From the NCBI GenBank assembly GCA_022826805.1, contig JAJDUH010000008.1, forward strand, positions 34,032 to 98,031: a stretch of DNA of 64,000 bases, read 5' to 3'. Numbering within the stretch: the first letter of the stretch is position 1; every line of letters begins with the position of its first letter. The notes under the pieces are model-generated. The model was not told the DNA's origin and did not search any database. It saw only the letters and a program-made list of their open reading frames with translations. The DNA is from Candidatus Poribacteria bacterium (GTDB lineage: Bacteria > Poribacteria > WGA-4E > WGA-3G). This document shows, one piece after another, positions 36,170 through 44,065 of the stretch. A program made the translations under genes and the position numbers.

Positions 36170-37522
36170 ATGGAAAATTCACGTGCACTGCACGATGAAC
36201 TTAGGCACGTTGTTGGAGAATCAGGTGTCCTGCCTGAGGCGGAATCTGCAGCTTATGCTTTTGATGGATGTTTTCCGAAGGCGGTTGTTTTACCAGCATC
36301 TATCCAAGAGATACAAGATGTTCTCCAATTTGCGGCAAAACGGGACCTGTCTGTCATTCCCGCCGGTACAGGCACGAAACTTGGCATTGGAAATCTTCCG
36401 CCAAAAATAGACATGGTATTGGCGACAACGCGTCTGAACGATGTTATTGAATATGAACCGGCAGATCTAACTGTCACTGTGGAAGCTGGTATTCGCTTGG
36501 TAGACCTCCAAAAGGAGTTAGCGAAACATCGACAGTACTTGGTGTTGAATCCACCGTATGCTGAACAATGTACCATTGGTGGGATTGTTGCGGCAAATGC
36601 AAGCGGATCGTTTCGTCTTCGACACGGAACTGCGCGAAACCAAGTGTTAGGATTGCGAGTTGTCCACGCGAACGGTACTGTCGTTAAGAGCGGCGGGAAA
36701 GTCGTGAAAAATGTTGCAGGCTATGATCTCAACAAACTCTATATCGGTGCCTTTGGAACACTCGGTATCATCACTGAAGTGGCACTCAAGTTGTCCCCGA
36801 TACCGACTCGGCAAGCAGCAATCGCAGTAGAGTTTCATGATATTCACAATGCAGCCAACACAGGCTTAAGCATTGTAGGTTCACAGACCCTACCGATGTT
36901 TGTAAATCTATTCATCAATTTCGATCCAATGCGTGTCGAAACCGATGGACAGGGATCCAATACAGCAGACAGGGGCACATTCACCCTGATAGCCGGATTC
37001 GGCGGGGATCCTGAAACTGTAGCGTGGCAGTTGACTCAAAGCCAAGAAATCGTGAAACAAAACGGTGCTATGGGTGTGACAACAATAGAGGGTGAACCAT
37101 ACCAACGCCTCCAAAAGACTATTCAGGAGTTCTCGGCAGATAACGGGGAAACTGAGAATGTGATTGCCAAAATAAACCTGAAACGCACCGATATTGCTGA
37201 GTTTGCCGGGCACATTGCAGATTCAAGTTGGGGTAGCGATGTCCAAATGATGCTGTTACTCGGAAGTGGTGTATTGTATTTGACGATCCCTTTAGTAGGA
37301 GAAACAGATTTCCAGTATCTTGCGGATGTGCTGATGCAGCTGCGTCAATCCGCCGTGGAGAAGCGAGGGAATCTTATTATAGAAACTGCGCCTCCTGAGC
37401 TCAAGCGGCACATTGACGTTTGGGGACCGGTTGGCGATACACTCAGATTAATGAAACAGGTTAAAGCCAAATTCGATGCGGGCGGTTTATTGAATCCCGG
37501 GAGGTTTGTTGCCAGTATTTAG
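36170..37522 (+). CDS. glcE: Glycolate oxidase subunit GlcE-like, FAD-linked
   Basis: A 450-residue FAD-binding oxidoreductase. The PCMH-type FAD motif PAGTGTKLGIGN is at about 64-75, and LNPPYAEQCTIGGIVAANASG and KNVAGYDLNKLYIGAFGTLGIITE follow. The C terminus ends MKQVKAKFDAGGLLNPGRFV, the GlcD/GlcE-type ending. It is shorter than GlcD and lacks its HAGDGNIHP segment, which fits GlcE. It is separated from glcD by the two small genes and follows the second by 89 nt; the operon is likely. A PorX-like gene follows after 140 nt. Confidence 0.85.
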   Translation: MENSRALHDELRHVVGESGVLPEAESAAYAFDGCFPKAVVLPASIQEIQDVLQFAAKRDLSVIPAGTGTKLGIGNLPPKIDMVLATTRLNDVIEYEPADLTVTVEAGIRLVDLQKELAKHRQYLVLNPPYAEQCTIGGIVAANASGSFRLRHGTARNQVLGLRVVHANGTVVKSGGKVVKNVAGYDLNKLYIGAFGTLGIITEVALKLSPIPTRQAAIAVEFHDIHNAANTGLSIVGSQTLPMFVNLFINFDPMRVETDGQGSNTADRGTFTLIAGFGGDPETVAWQLTQSQEIVKQNGAMGVTTIEGEPYQRLQKTIQEFSADNGETENVIAKINLKRTDIAEFAGHIADSSWGSDVQMMLLLGSGVLYLTIPLVGETDFQYLADVLMQLRQSAVEKRGNLIIETAPPELKRHIDVWGPVGDTLRLMKQVKAKFDAGGLLNPGRFVASI

Positions 37523-37662
37523 TTTCTGTTTTGCTCAATAGAATACCGTGGCAGACTTCTCTGCTTTTCGTCAGAAGATTCACAACTGCTCACCCCGAAA
37601 AAAACCAAGTACGCAACGGCGCGTGCATTTTGCAAGTCTATATTGCAAAGAAGGGGATTACT

Positions 37663-39330
37663 ATGGAAGAAAGAAGAAGGAGGATTTTGTGGATTGACAA
37701 CGAGGTTTCTGATGTACGGCAATCAAATGTCCAGACTGCAGATCGATATTCTGAAAAGCAAACATATATCACACCAAAACCTTACGTTCCCTTTTTGGAA
37801 CACCAAGGATATGATGTGTCTGTAGCAAACAGTGCTGCACACGGAATAAGCGCGCTCAAAGACAGGACGTATGATGCTGTTCTATTGAATTATGACGGAC
37901 CGGCGCGAAAAGAAAATCTGCTCTCGCATATTCGGAACTCCGATGCACACATCCCTATCCTACTCTTAACACGCAAAGATGGCGAAGAAATAAGACAGGA
38001 AGCAAGCCTTTACGATGTTACCAACATCTTTATAATGCCAACAAACCCGCCGGACGAGGCTTGCGAGATGATATTGTGCAAACAATTGGCAGCATCCCTC
38101 GCTTTTCTGATTGAAAAGCGAACAGTGCGTGAGTCGTACATGCCACAAGCTTACGTTCAAAACTTTAATAGCGGGTATATCTCCGACAGTGTAACCCAAG
38201 CACATAACCTCACCAACGGTTGGCAAACGTGGATCGATACTTACCTTAACCTGATCAAATGGGACATGCAGCTTGATACGCTCCATAACGTAGACGAGCT
38301 CAAAGCCATCCATGCGATGCAAAAGCAGGAGGCAAACGCTGCATTCGCGAATTATATTCAAGATAATTATAGCAGCTGGCTCGTTAATGAAGCGTCGCCT
38401 ACCTTATCGGTGGATGTCATTTACAGGTACGTTATCCCCGAACTTCAAGCGGGAAAACAGGTGTTGTTTGTTGTTATGGATTGTATGCGTTTAGATCATT
38501 GGTTAGAAATTGAGCCGATGCTCTACCCAATGTTCGATATAACAACGAATTACTATTATTCCATTTTGCCGACAGCCACTCGTTATGCAAGAAACGCTAT
38601 TTTCAGTGGACTGTTCCCCCTTGAACTGGCTGAACGGTACCCACATTTATACGCAGAACCAGATCAAGCACACACAAGCATTAACCGCCATGAGAAAGAA
38701 CTCTTGCGCTTACAACTTGATCGACACGGTATCGCACTCAAGCCGCCACCGCATTATTTTAAGATTTTTGATACACAAGGTGAGGCACAATACCTACAGT
38801 GGCTCAGTACCACTGATCGCATTAGTTTGGAAGCAATCGTTGTCGACTTCCTCGATATGCTGACCCACACACGGTACGAGACGGATTTACTTCGGCAGCT
38901 TATCCCAGATGAATCGGCGTTTCGGACCCTTGTGCAAGCGTGGTTTCATCATTCATGGCTCTATAAGATATTCAGAATGGCTGCCGATCGCGGTATAACC
39001 GTCGTCTTGACATCCGATCACGGTTCACTACTCTGTCATAACGCGGCAAAAATTTCAAGCCAAACTACCTTGACCACCGGATTACGGTTTAAAGAAGGAA
39101 AGCATATTACCTGCGATCCTGATGCCGGATATCTCATAACAGATCCGGAGACATATCGTTTACCCGGTAGCATAGAAGGGAAAAGCTACATCCTCGCGAA
39201 AGAGGATTATTATTTCATTTACGAAAGACAGTTCAATGTCTATAAAGAACTATTCCACGGTAGTTTCCAACACGGTGGCATTTCGCTTGAAGAAATGATT
39301 CTTCCTTGCATTGTGCTTGAACCAAAGTAA
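37663..39330 (+). CDS. PorX-like receiver-PglZ protein
   Basis: A 555-residue fusion of a response-regulator receiver and a PglZ (alkaline-phosphatase superfamily) domain, the layout of PorX of Bacteroidetes. In the receiver, D12 and E14 (WIDNE) and D78 (LLNYDG) are present. A 25-residue insert follows the first motif, and the usual K of the KP motif is M125 (FIMP), so phosphorylation is doubtful. The PglZ part has VVMDCMRLDHW (metal Asp D273), PTATRYARNAIFSG (nucleophile Thr at 304/306), and TSDHGS. ATG 37663 has AAGGGG 7 nt upstream; the longer frame is rejected. PorX cleaves cyclic oligonucleotides or regulates secretion in Bacteroidetes; the role here is unknown. Confidence 0.8.
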   Translation: MEERRRRILWIDNEVSDVRQSNVQTADRYSEKQTYITPKPYVPFLEHQGYDVSVANSAAHGISALKDRTYDAVLLNYDGPARKENLLSHIRNSDAHIPILLLTRKDGEEIRQEASLYDVTNIFIMPTNPPDEACEMILCKQLAASLAFLIEKRTVRESYMPQAYVQNFNSGYISDSVTQAHNLTNGWQTWIDTYLNLIKWDMQLDTLHNVDELKAIHAMQKQEANAAFANYIQDNYSSWLVNEASPTLSVDVIYRYVIPELQAGKQVLFVVMDCMRLDHWLEIEPMLYPMFDITTNYYYSILPTATRYARNAIFSGLFPLELAERYPHLYAEPDQAHTSINRHEKELLRLQLDRHGIALKPPPHYFKIFDTQGEAQYLQWLSTTDRISLEAIVVDFLDMLTHTRYETDLLRQLIPDESAFRTLVQAWFHHSWLYKIFRMAADRGITVVLTSDHGSLLCHNAAKISSQTTLTTGLRFKEGKHITCDPDAGYLITDPETYRLPGSIEGKSYILAKEDYYFIYERQFNVYKELFHGSFQHGGISLEEMILPCIVLEPK

Positions 39331-39347
39331 TTGAGGAAAATTAACGC

Positions 39348-41195
39348 ATGCTTAAAATTTTCAGACCCCATAAACCCATACTCTGGATACTGCTAATCCT
39401 TAGCACGATAACTTTTCCGATTTGCGTACAGGCACAACTCGCCGACTTTGGCCTTGTTGAAAAGGCGCCTGCTGAAAAACTTACCGTAAAAGGATACCTT
39501 TCGGTTGACAAAGTGCAACCGGGAAGTCAATTCCAAATTGCTGTTGTCGTAGACATTGCCGAAGGGTGGCACGTCAACGCTAATCCGGCGGGTGAAGGAC
39601 TTATTGCTACTGAGATCCTTCTCCCTGATACACCGGACTTCACTTTTGGTGAAACTGTATATCCGACAGGCGAAGTGCTACAAATTGATTCAATTGGGGA
39701 AGCCCCTGTCTACCACAATACCATTACTATTGGTATCCCAGTTGACGCAAGTCAAAATGTTCCGATTGCACCGATAGTGCTGGATTTCCAGCTGCAGTAT
39801 CAGGCGTGCAATGACGACCAGTGTCTACTCCCCGAAACCCTTGCTTTTACTGTCCCTGTTGAAATTGTCGGTATAGAAGAGACGATTCAACGAATGAATG
39901 AAGCGGTTTTCGCCAATATTGAGTTTGGAGCACCCCCAAGTTCAGGTGGCGATGAGGGAAACCTTGCGCGTGCGCTCTCTGGAGGACAGGTGTGGCTTGC
40001 TTTTCTACTCGTGTTCGCCGGAGGTATCTTGACGAGTTTGACGCCCTGCGTCTATCCACTTATACCCATTACTGTCTCCATCTTCGGTGCCAATGAATCG
40101 GCGGGACTTTTCAAATCTTTCCTGCTCTCTGTTGTATATGTTCTCGGAATCGTTGTCACCTATTCAATTTTAGGCGTAGCGGTTGCATCAACAGGTGCGG
40201 TTTTCGGTCAGATAATGGCAAATCCGTGGGTTGTCGGATTCATTAGTTTGATCCTGGTTTCTCTTGGACTCTCCATGTTCGGTGTCTTTGAAATTCGGTT
40301 GCCGTATGCGGTGCAGAATCGCCTTAATACCGTTGGAGGCACCGGATTTGCTGGAGGATTTGCCATGGGAACAGTTGCAGGTGTGATCGCTGCACCTTGC
40401 ACGGGACCGGCATTAGCAGTGGTATTAACTTATATCGCAACGACAGGGAGCCTGTTCCTCGGTTTCTGGCTCATGTTCACCTACGCTCTCGGAATGGGGC
40501 TACTCTTTATCGGCATTGGCACTTTCTCAGGTCTACTCTCTGCGCTGCCACGGTCAGGTGGGTGGATGTACGTTTTGGAAAACATCTTTGGAATTGCTAT
40601 TATTACGATGGCACTCTATTTTCTCAAAGATGTATTTCCACCGTTGCTGAACTTCCTTCAAAACTCGCTACCCTTCTTCGCTATCGCTGGTGGCTTAGTG
40701 CTTATAGGACTGTGGTTGGGTAAGTTAACAGAGCGTTTTAGTGGTATTTCTGGAGGGATGCGAATCCAAAAAGCGTGTGGTCTCTTGTTGGCTGTCCTCG
40801 GCACCTATATGCTTGTTGGTGGTATTCAACAACCTGCAGGACCGCACCTGAATTGGGTTTATGACGAAACCGAAGGTCTTGAAATCGCAAAACGCGAGGA
40901 CAAACTCGTAATGCTTGACTTTTACGCGTCTTGGTGTGCGGCTTGCAAGGAACTTGACCACAAGACTTACGCTGACCCGGCAGTGGCTGCAAAACTCGCT
41001 GACTACGTCAACGTCAAACTCGATTTCACCCGCAGTTCTGAGACCACTGAGGCATTGACGGAAAAGTATCAAATTCCAGGATTACCTGTTGTTATCTTCA
41101 TGGACGCCGATGGGACAGTTCTTAAGAGGTTCACAGGCTTTGTTGCGCCAGAAAAGATGCTTAGTGTTCTCAACGAGATTGAGAATGGGATGTAG
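39348..41195 (+). CDS. dsbD: Thiol:disulfide interchange protein DsbD
   Basis: A 615-residue protein with a signal peptide (about 1-30, ending VQAQ) and an N-terminal DsbD-alpha domain with the Cys pair CNDDQC. It then has eight membrane segments with the redox cysteines in SLTPCVYPLIPI and IAAPCTGPALA, and a C-terminal thioredoxin-like domain with WCAAC (in DFYASWCAACKEL). This is the full three-module pathway carrying electrons from cytoplasmic thioredoxin to the periplasm. It lies 18 nt after the PorX-like gene, so it is probably co-transcribed. Length and all six cysteines are normal. Confidence 0.93.
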   Translation: MLKIFRPHKPILWILLILSTITFPICVQAQLADFGLVEKAPAEKLTVKGYLSVDKVQPGSQFQIAVVVDIAEGWHVNANPAGEGLIATEILLPDTPDFTFGETVYPTGEVLQIDSIGEAPVYHNTITIGIPVDASQNVPIAPIVLDFQLQYQACNDDQCLLPETLAFTVPVEIVGIEETIQRMNEAVFANIEFGAPPSSGGDEGNLARALSGGQVWLAFLLVFAGGILTSLTPCVYPLIPITVSIFGANESAGLFKSFLLSVVYVLGIVVTYSILGVAVASTGAVFGQIMANPWVVGFISLILVSLGLSMFGVFEIRLPYAVQNRLNTVGGTGFAGGFAMGTVAGVIAAPCTGPALAVVLTYIATTGSLFLGFWLMFTYALGMGLLFIGIGTFSGLLSALPRSGGWMYVLENIFGIAIITMALYFLKDVFPPLLNFLQNSLPFFAIAGGLVLIGLWLGKLTERFSGISGGMRIQKACGLLLAVLGTYMLVGGIQQPAGPHLNWVYDETEGLEIAKREDKLVMLDFYASWCAACKELDHKTYADPAVAAKLADYVNVKLDFTRSSETTEALTEKYQIPGLPVVIFMDADGTVLKRFTGFVAPEKMLSVLNEIENGM

Positions 41196-41453
41196 TAACA
41201 TGTATCCGACGGCTTAATCGAAATTAGTGGAATAGTTCTCAGTTGCCAGTAGTGTGGATAGACGGATTGGATCCTATTATTCGGGTAAACCGGCGAGGTG
41301 TTTTTGCTTGGGTGTTTCCCTTAAGAAACCTCGCCTACTATAATAGTTATCAATTGTCGGTAAGCGGATAGGTGGATTAGATACTTTTATTATCGACAAC
41401 CAGCAAAGCAGGAAATTAGGACTACCCACACAGATATAAGTAGAGGAATTAAG
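41196..41453. repeat. Intergenic repeats (families B and C)
   Basis: 41221-41262 and 41338-41400 carry GTTCTCAGTTGCCAG and ATCAATTGTCGGTA, weak relatives of the family-B words. 41293-41333 holds GGCGAGG...AACCTCGCC around GTGTTTTTGCTTGGGTGTTT, the same element as at 47545-47592 in reverse orientation. Confidence 0.45.
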
Positions 41454-42563
41454 ATGCCTTTTAACACAAAATCACTATTTTCTTTACGTAGCTGGCTCTT
41501 CTATGCAGAAGTGTTAGCGGTAATAGGTTTTGTCGTGCTTGCGGCACTGTATATTCGGCGCGGGAGTGCTGATCCTGAACCTCCCCCTTTATCGCAGGCA
41601 GGCACATTTATTGAAAAAGCAGACGCTCTATTCGAGAAACAGGATCTCGTCGATGCTGCGCTCCTCTATTGGCAAGCGTTGCAAGCTTTAGAAACGAGCG
41701 GTGAAGATCAGAACGTCCCAATAAAGGGTAGGTCTCAGTCAAGTTCAGAAGCGCGTTTGCACGCCAATCTACGTATTGCGGAGATTTATTCACACAGCAG
41801 TTGGCTGAAAGATGCAAAGGCGCGCCTTGCGCATGCTGCACGCATTCAGCCTGAGCATTCTGGTGTTCGTCTCCTACGGGGTAAACTGTTTCGCGATGAA
41901 GGCTTACTCAGTGAAGCAACAGAAGAGTTTCTCGCAGTCCTCAAACAGGACCCACATCACGCCGAAGCCCATTATCTCCTGGGTGTCCTTTACCAAGGGA
42001 GTAAGCAACTTAAATCAGCGGCAGAATCCTATAACAACGCGATCGAAAATGATCCGGATTTGAGAGAAATTTCCTCTGAAAAAGCACCCATCGGTATCCT
42101 TGCTCGCCTTCAGCTGTCAAGGACCTACGCCAAAATACTTCTGGATTATCAGTTTCTCGATCGGGAATTCACCGACGAAGATCTGGCTGAGGTTACTCGA
42201 CTTGAATCGGAGTCGGTTCGCTTGCTGGAAGAGGCACATAAAAAGTATCCAGAAATGGATGAAGTGGTAAATGATCTTGTCCGTTTGTTATTTGCCCGTG
42301 CGGTTTCACTGGAGCGCGAGGATATCGAAACGCGTCAGTATGCAGATGCTCTTCGCGTCTACGAGCGCATTGTAGAACTCGATTCACGAGAGGTTCGCGC
42401 ACTGGAACGGATGGGTGAAATTTACGCCAGTTTCCTCGGTGATAAGGCGGCTGCGCTGGAGATGTACCGGAAAGTGTATGAGATTGAACCACATCCGACT
42501 GTCTTAGCGAATGTCAAATCGCTTGAAGAGGATGTCGCTGCTGAGATGGTATCGGAGGAATAA
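41454..42563 (+). CDS. TPR protein with N-terminal membrane anchor
   Basis: A 369-residue protein with one TM segment at about 14-36 (WLFYAEVLAVIGFVVLAALYI) and then tetratricopeptide repeats to the end: AGTFIEKADALFEKQD, ARIQPEHSGVRLLRGKLFRDEG, QDPHHAEAHYLLGVLYQGSK and ALEMYRKVYEIEP. I count at least four TPRs, one interrupted by a charged insert (LDREFTDEDLAEVTRLESES). It would act as a membrane-tethered assembly platform on the periplasmic or cytoplasmic face; its partner is unknown. GAGG lies 7 nt before the ATG. Confidence 0.8.
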   Translation: MPFNTKSLFSLRSWLFYAEVLAVIGFVVLAALYIRRGSADPEPPPLSQAGTFIEKADALFEKQDLVDAALLYWQALQALETSGEDQNVPIKGRSQSSSEARLHANLRIAEIYSHSSWLKDAKARLAHAARIQPEHSGVRLLRGKLFRDEGLLSEATEEFLAVLKQDPHHAEAHYLLGVLYQGSKQLKSAAESYNNAIENDPDLREISSEKAPIGILARLQLSRTYAKILLDYQFLDREFTDEDLAEVTRLESESVRLLEEAHKKYPEMDEVVNDLVRLLFARAVSLEREDIETRQYADALRVYERIVELDSREVRALERMGEIYASFLGDKAAALEMYRKVYEIEPHPTVLANVKSLEEDVAAEMVSEE

Positions 42564-42571
42564 AAACGAAA

Positions 42572-42643
42572 AGCCGATGAGAGGATTTGAACCTCCGACC
42601 TACTGATTACGAATCAGTTGCTCTTCCCCTGAGCTACACCGGC
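42572..42643 (-). tRNA. tRNA-Thr (CGU anticodon)
   Basis: On the minus strand the sequence folds as a cloverleaf. Acceptor GCCGGTG pairs with CATCGGC, with an expected G-T wobble. The anticodon loop is TTCGTAA on the ACTGA/TCAGT stem, giving anticodon CGU (reads ACG). The T-arm has GGTTCAAAT. CCA is not encoded. Confidence 0.92.
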
Positions 42644-42675
42644 TTATCAAACTATTACAATTGGAAAGAAAGAAA

Positions 42676-42748
42676 TGCCGAGAGGCAGAATCGAACTGCC
42701 GACACATAGATTTTCAGTCTACTGCTCTACCGACTGAGCTATCTCGGC
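42676..42748 (-). tRNA. tRNA-Phe (GAA anticodon)
   Basis: Acceptor GCCGAGA pairs with TCTCGGC and the discriminator is A. The anticodon loop CTGAAAA on GTAGA/TCTAT gives GAA. The D-arm has AGCTCAGTCGGTAGAGC and the T-arm GTTCGATTC. CCA is not encoded. It lies 32 nt upstream of tRNA-Thr on the same strand, so the two are probably one transcript. Confidence 0.94.
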
Positions 42749-42760
42749 ATTGGCTATATA

Positions 42761-42789
42761 ATAATATCATAAAACGGTAGGAATGTCAA
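42761..42789 (-). promoter_or_regulatory. Sigma-70 promoter of the tRNA pair
   Basis: On the minus strand TTGACA (42784-42789) and TATTAT (42761-42766) are separated by 17 nt and lie 12 nt upstream of the tRNA-Phe 5' end. The -35 is a perfect consensus. Confidence 0.75.
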
Positions 42790-42816
42790 GTTTTTTTCAA
42801 ACAGACCCAAGGGATT

Positions 42817-43920
42817 TTAGGACTCCAAACGCATCGGCATCACCAGACAGACATGTGCTTCATCACCGATGGGTTTGATTAGAACAGGTGAAAATTCGCC
42901 TGTGAATTCTATAGCGAGTAACTCCGTTTCAATGTGGGCGAAAATCTCTATGAGCAGACGGGCATCAATCGCAATCCGCGCATTTGCGGTGCAGGACTGG
43001 ATGGGGACGGTCTCATGCGCCTCTCCCAATTCCGGTGTCTTCGCAGAAATTGTAATCTGTTCCGCCTCTATGTCCAAAGAGATTGAATAGTTCTTCGGAT
43101 TCGACAACAAGGCAACACGTCGAGCTGCGCGTAAGATATCCTCTTTGGAGAGAACCGTTCTACCCGTTGTGGACTCCGGAATGAGTTTCTCATACTTCGG
43201 ATAATCCCCTTCCACAAGCCGAGCGGTTAGGGTGGCGTGTTCATCAGCAAAAAGAATCTGATTTTCAAACATTGAGATGGTCACTGCAGATGAATCTGCG
43301 AATGTGCGTGTGATCTCTTTAACGGCTTTAAGGGGTAAGATAAACCCGTCAACATTCCCTGGCGCCTTGAGTGGGTCGGTGTATGCGAGCGCGAGCCATC
43401 TTGAATCGGTGGCAACGACTTCTGTCCTATCTGCAAGAAAACTAAAATAGAGCCCGTTTAGGAAGTAGCGGACATCCTCTGTAGATGCGGCGAATTCTGT
43501 TTTGCGGAGTAGCGCGCGTAGGGTATCGCCATCAATCGTCAACAATTCTCCGTCAACAGAAGGCAATTGTGGGAATTCTTCGTCGGACAGTCCAATAATT
43601 CTGTAAACCCCATCACCACAGGTAATTTCGACGCGGTCATTTGCTGTCGTCGCGAAGTGTATTGTTTCATTTTCGGGTAATTCTTTGACGATATCTGCTA
43701 ATTTTCTGGCGGAGACAGTGATTGCCCCATCTTCTTGGATAGCCCCTTCTACTCTGATTTTAATACCGACTTCTAAATCCGTGGCGACACATTCAATTTT
43801 TCCATCTTCGGCTTGGATGAGGACATTTGATAGAATCGGCAGCGTGCTACGTCCACTTGCGACACCTTGTAACACCTGCAGGGAATACAAGAGGTTATCC
43901 CTTTGAAAAGTTAATTCCAT
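42817..43920 (-). CDS. dnaN: DNA polymerase III beta sliding clamp DnaN
   Basis: A 367-residue three-domain sliding clamp: RDNLLYSLQVLQGVASGRST, LPILSNVLI, FILPLKAVKEI (domain 2) and the C-terminal VCLVMPMRL, the conserved end that docks binding partners. Length is right. It encircles DNA and tethers polymerase III. It sits alone with two tRNAs, not next to dnaA, recF or gyrB. ATG 43920 is chosen over ATG 43926 because AAGGAG is 8 nt from the former but only 2 from the latter. A strong promoter lies 36 nt upstream. Confidence 0.97.
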   Translation of the reverse strand: MELTFQRDNLLYSLQVLQGVASGRSTLPILSNVLIQAEDGKIECVATDLEVGIKIRVEGAIQEDGAITVSARKLADIVKELPENETIHFATTANDRVEITCGDGVYRIIGLSDEEFPQLPSVDGELLTIDGDTLRALLRKTEFAASTEDVRYFLNGLYFSFLADRTEVVATDSRWLALAYTDPLKAPGNVDGFILPLKAVKEITRTFADSSAVTISMFENQILFADEHATLTARLVEGDYPKYEKLIPESTTGRTVLSKEDILRAARRVALLSNPKNYSISLDIEAEQITISAKTPELGEAHETVPIQSCTANARIAIDARLLIEIFAHIETELLAIEFTGEFSPVLIKPIGDEAHVCLVMPMRLES

Positions 43921-43955
43921 TTCCATTTCTCCTTATTAAGCATTACCTACAATTT

Positions 43956-43984
43956 ATTATACCCAAAAAGTGTGTTAAAGTCAA
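43956..43984 (-). promoter_or_regulatory. Sigma-70 promoter of dnaN
   Basis: On the minus strand TTGACT (43979-43984) and TATAAT (43956-43961) are separated by exactly 17 nt. The -10 is perfect and the -35 differs at one base. Confidence 0.8.
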
Positions 43985-44065
43985 GGTTTTTTTAACTTTC
44001 GTTAAGTAATGTTAATAAAGACAACGATTTCAGGCACCCCTTGCATTCCCGCGGATTGAGCAACT

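Noticed and set aside
42817..43984. dnaN locus as an oriC region
   Set aside because: It lacks dnaA, recF and gyrB neighbours and no box cluster is visible; only tRNAs flank it.
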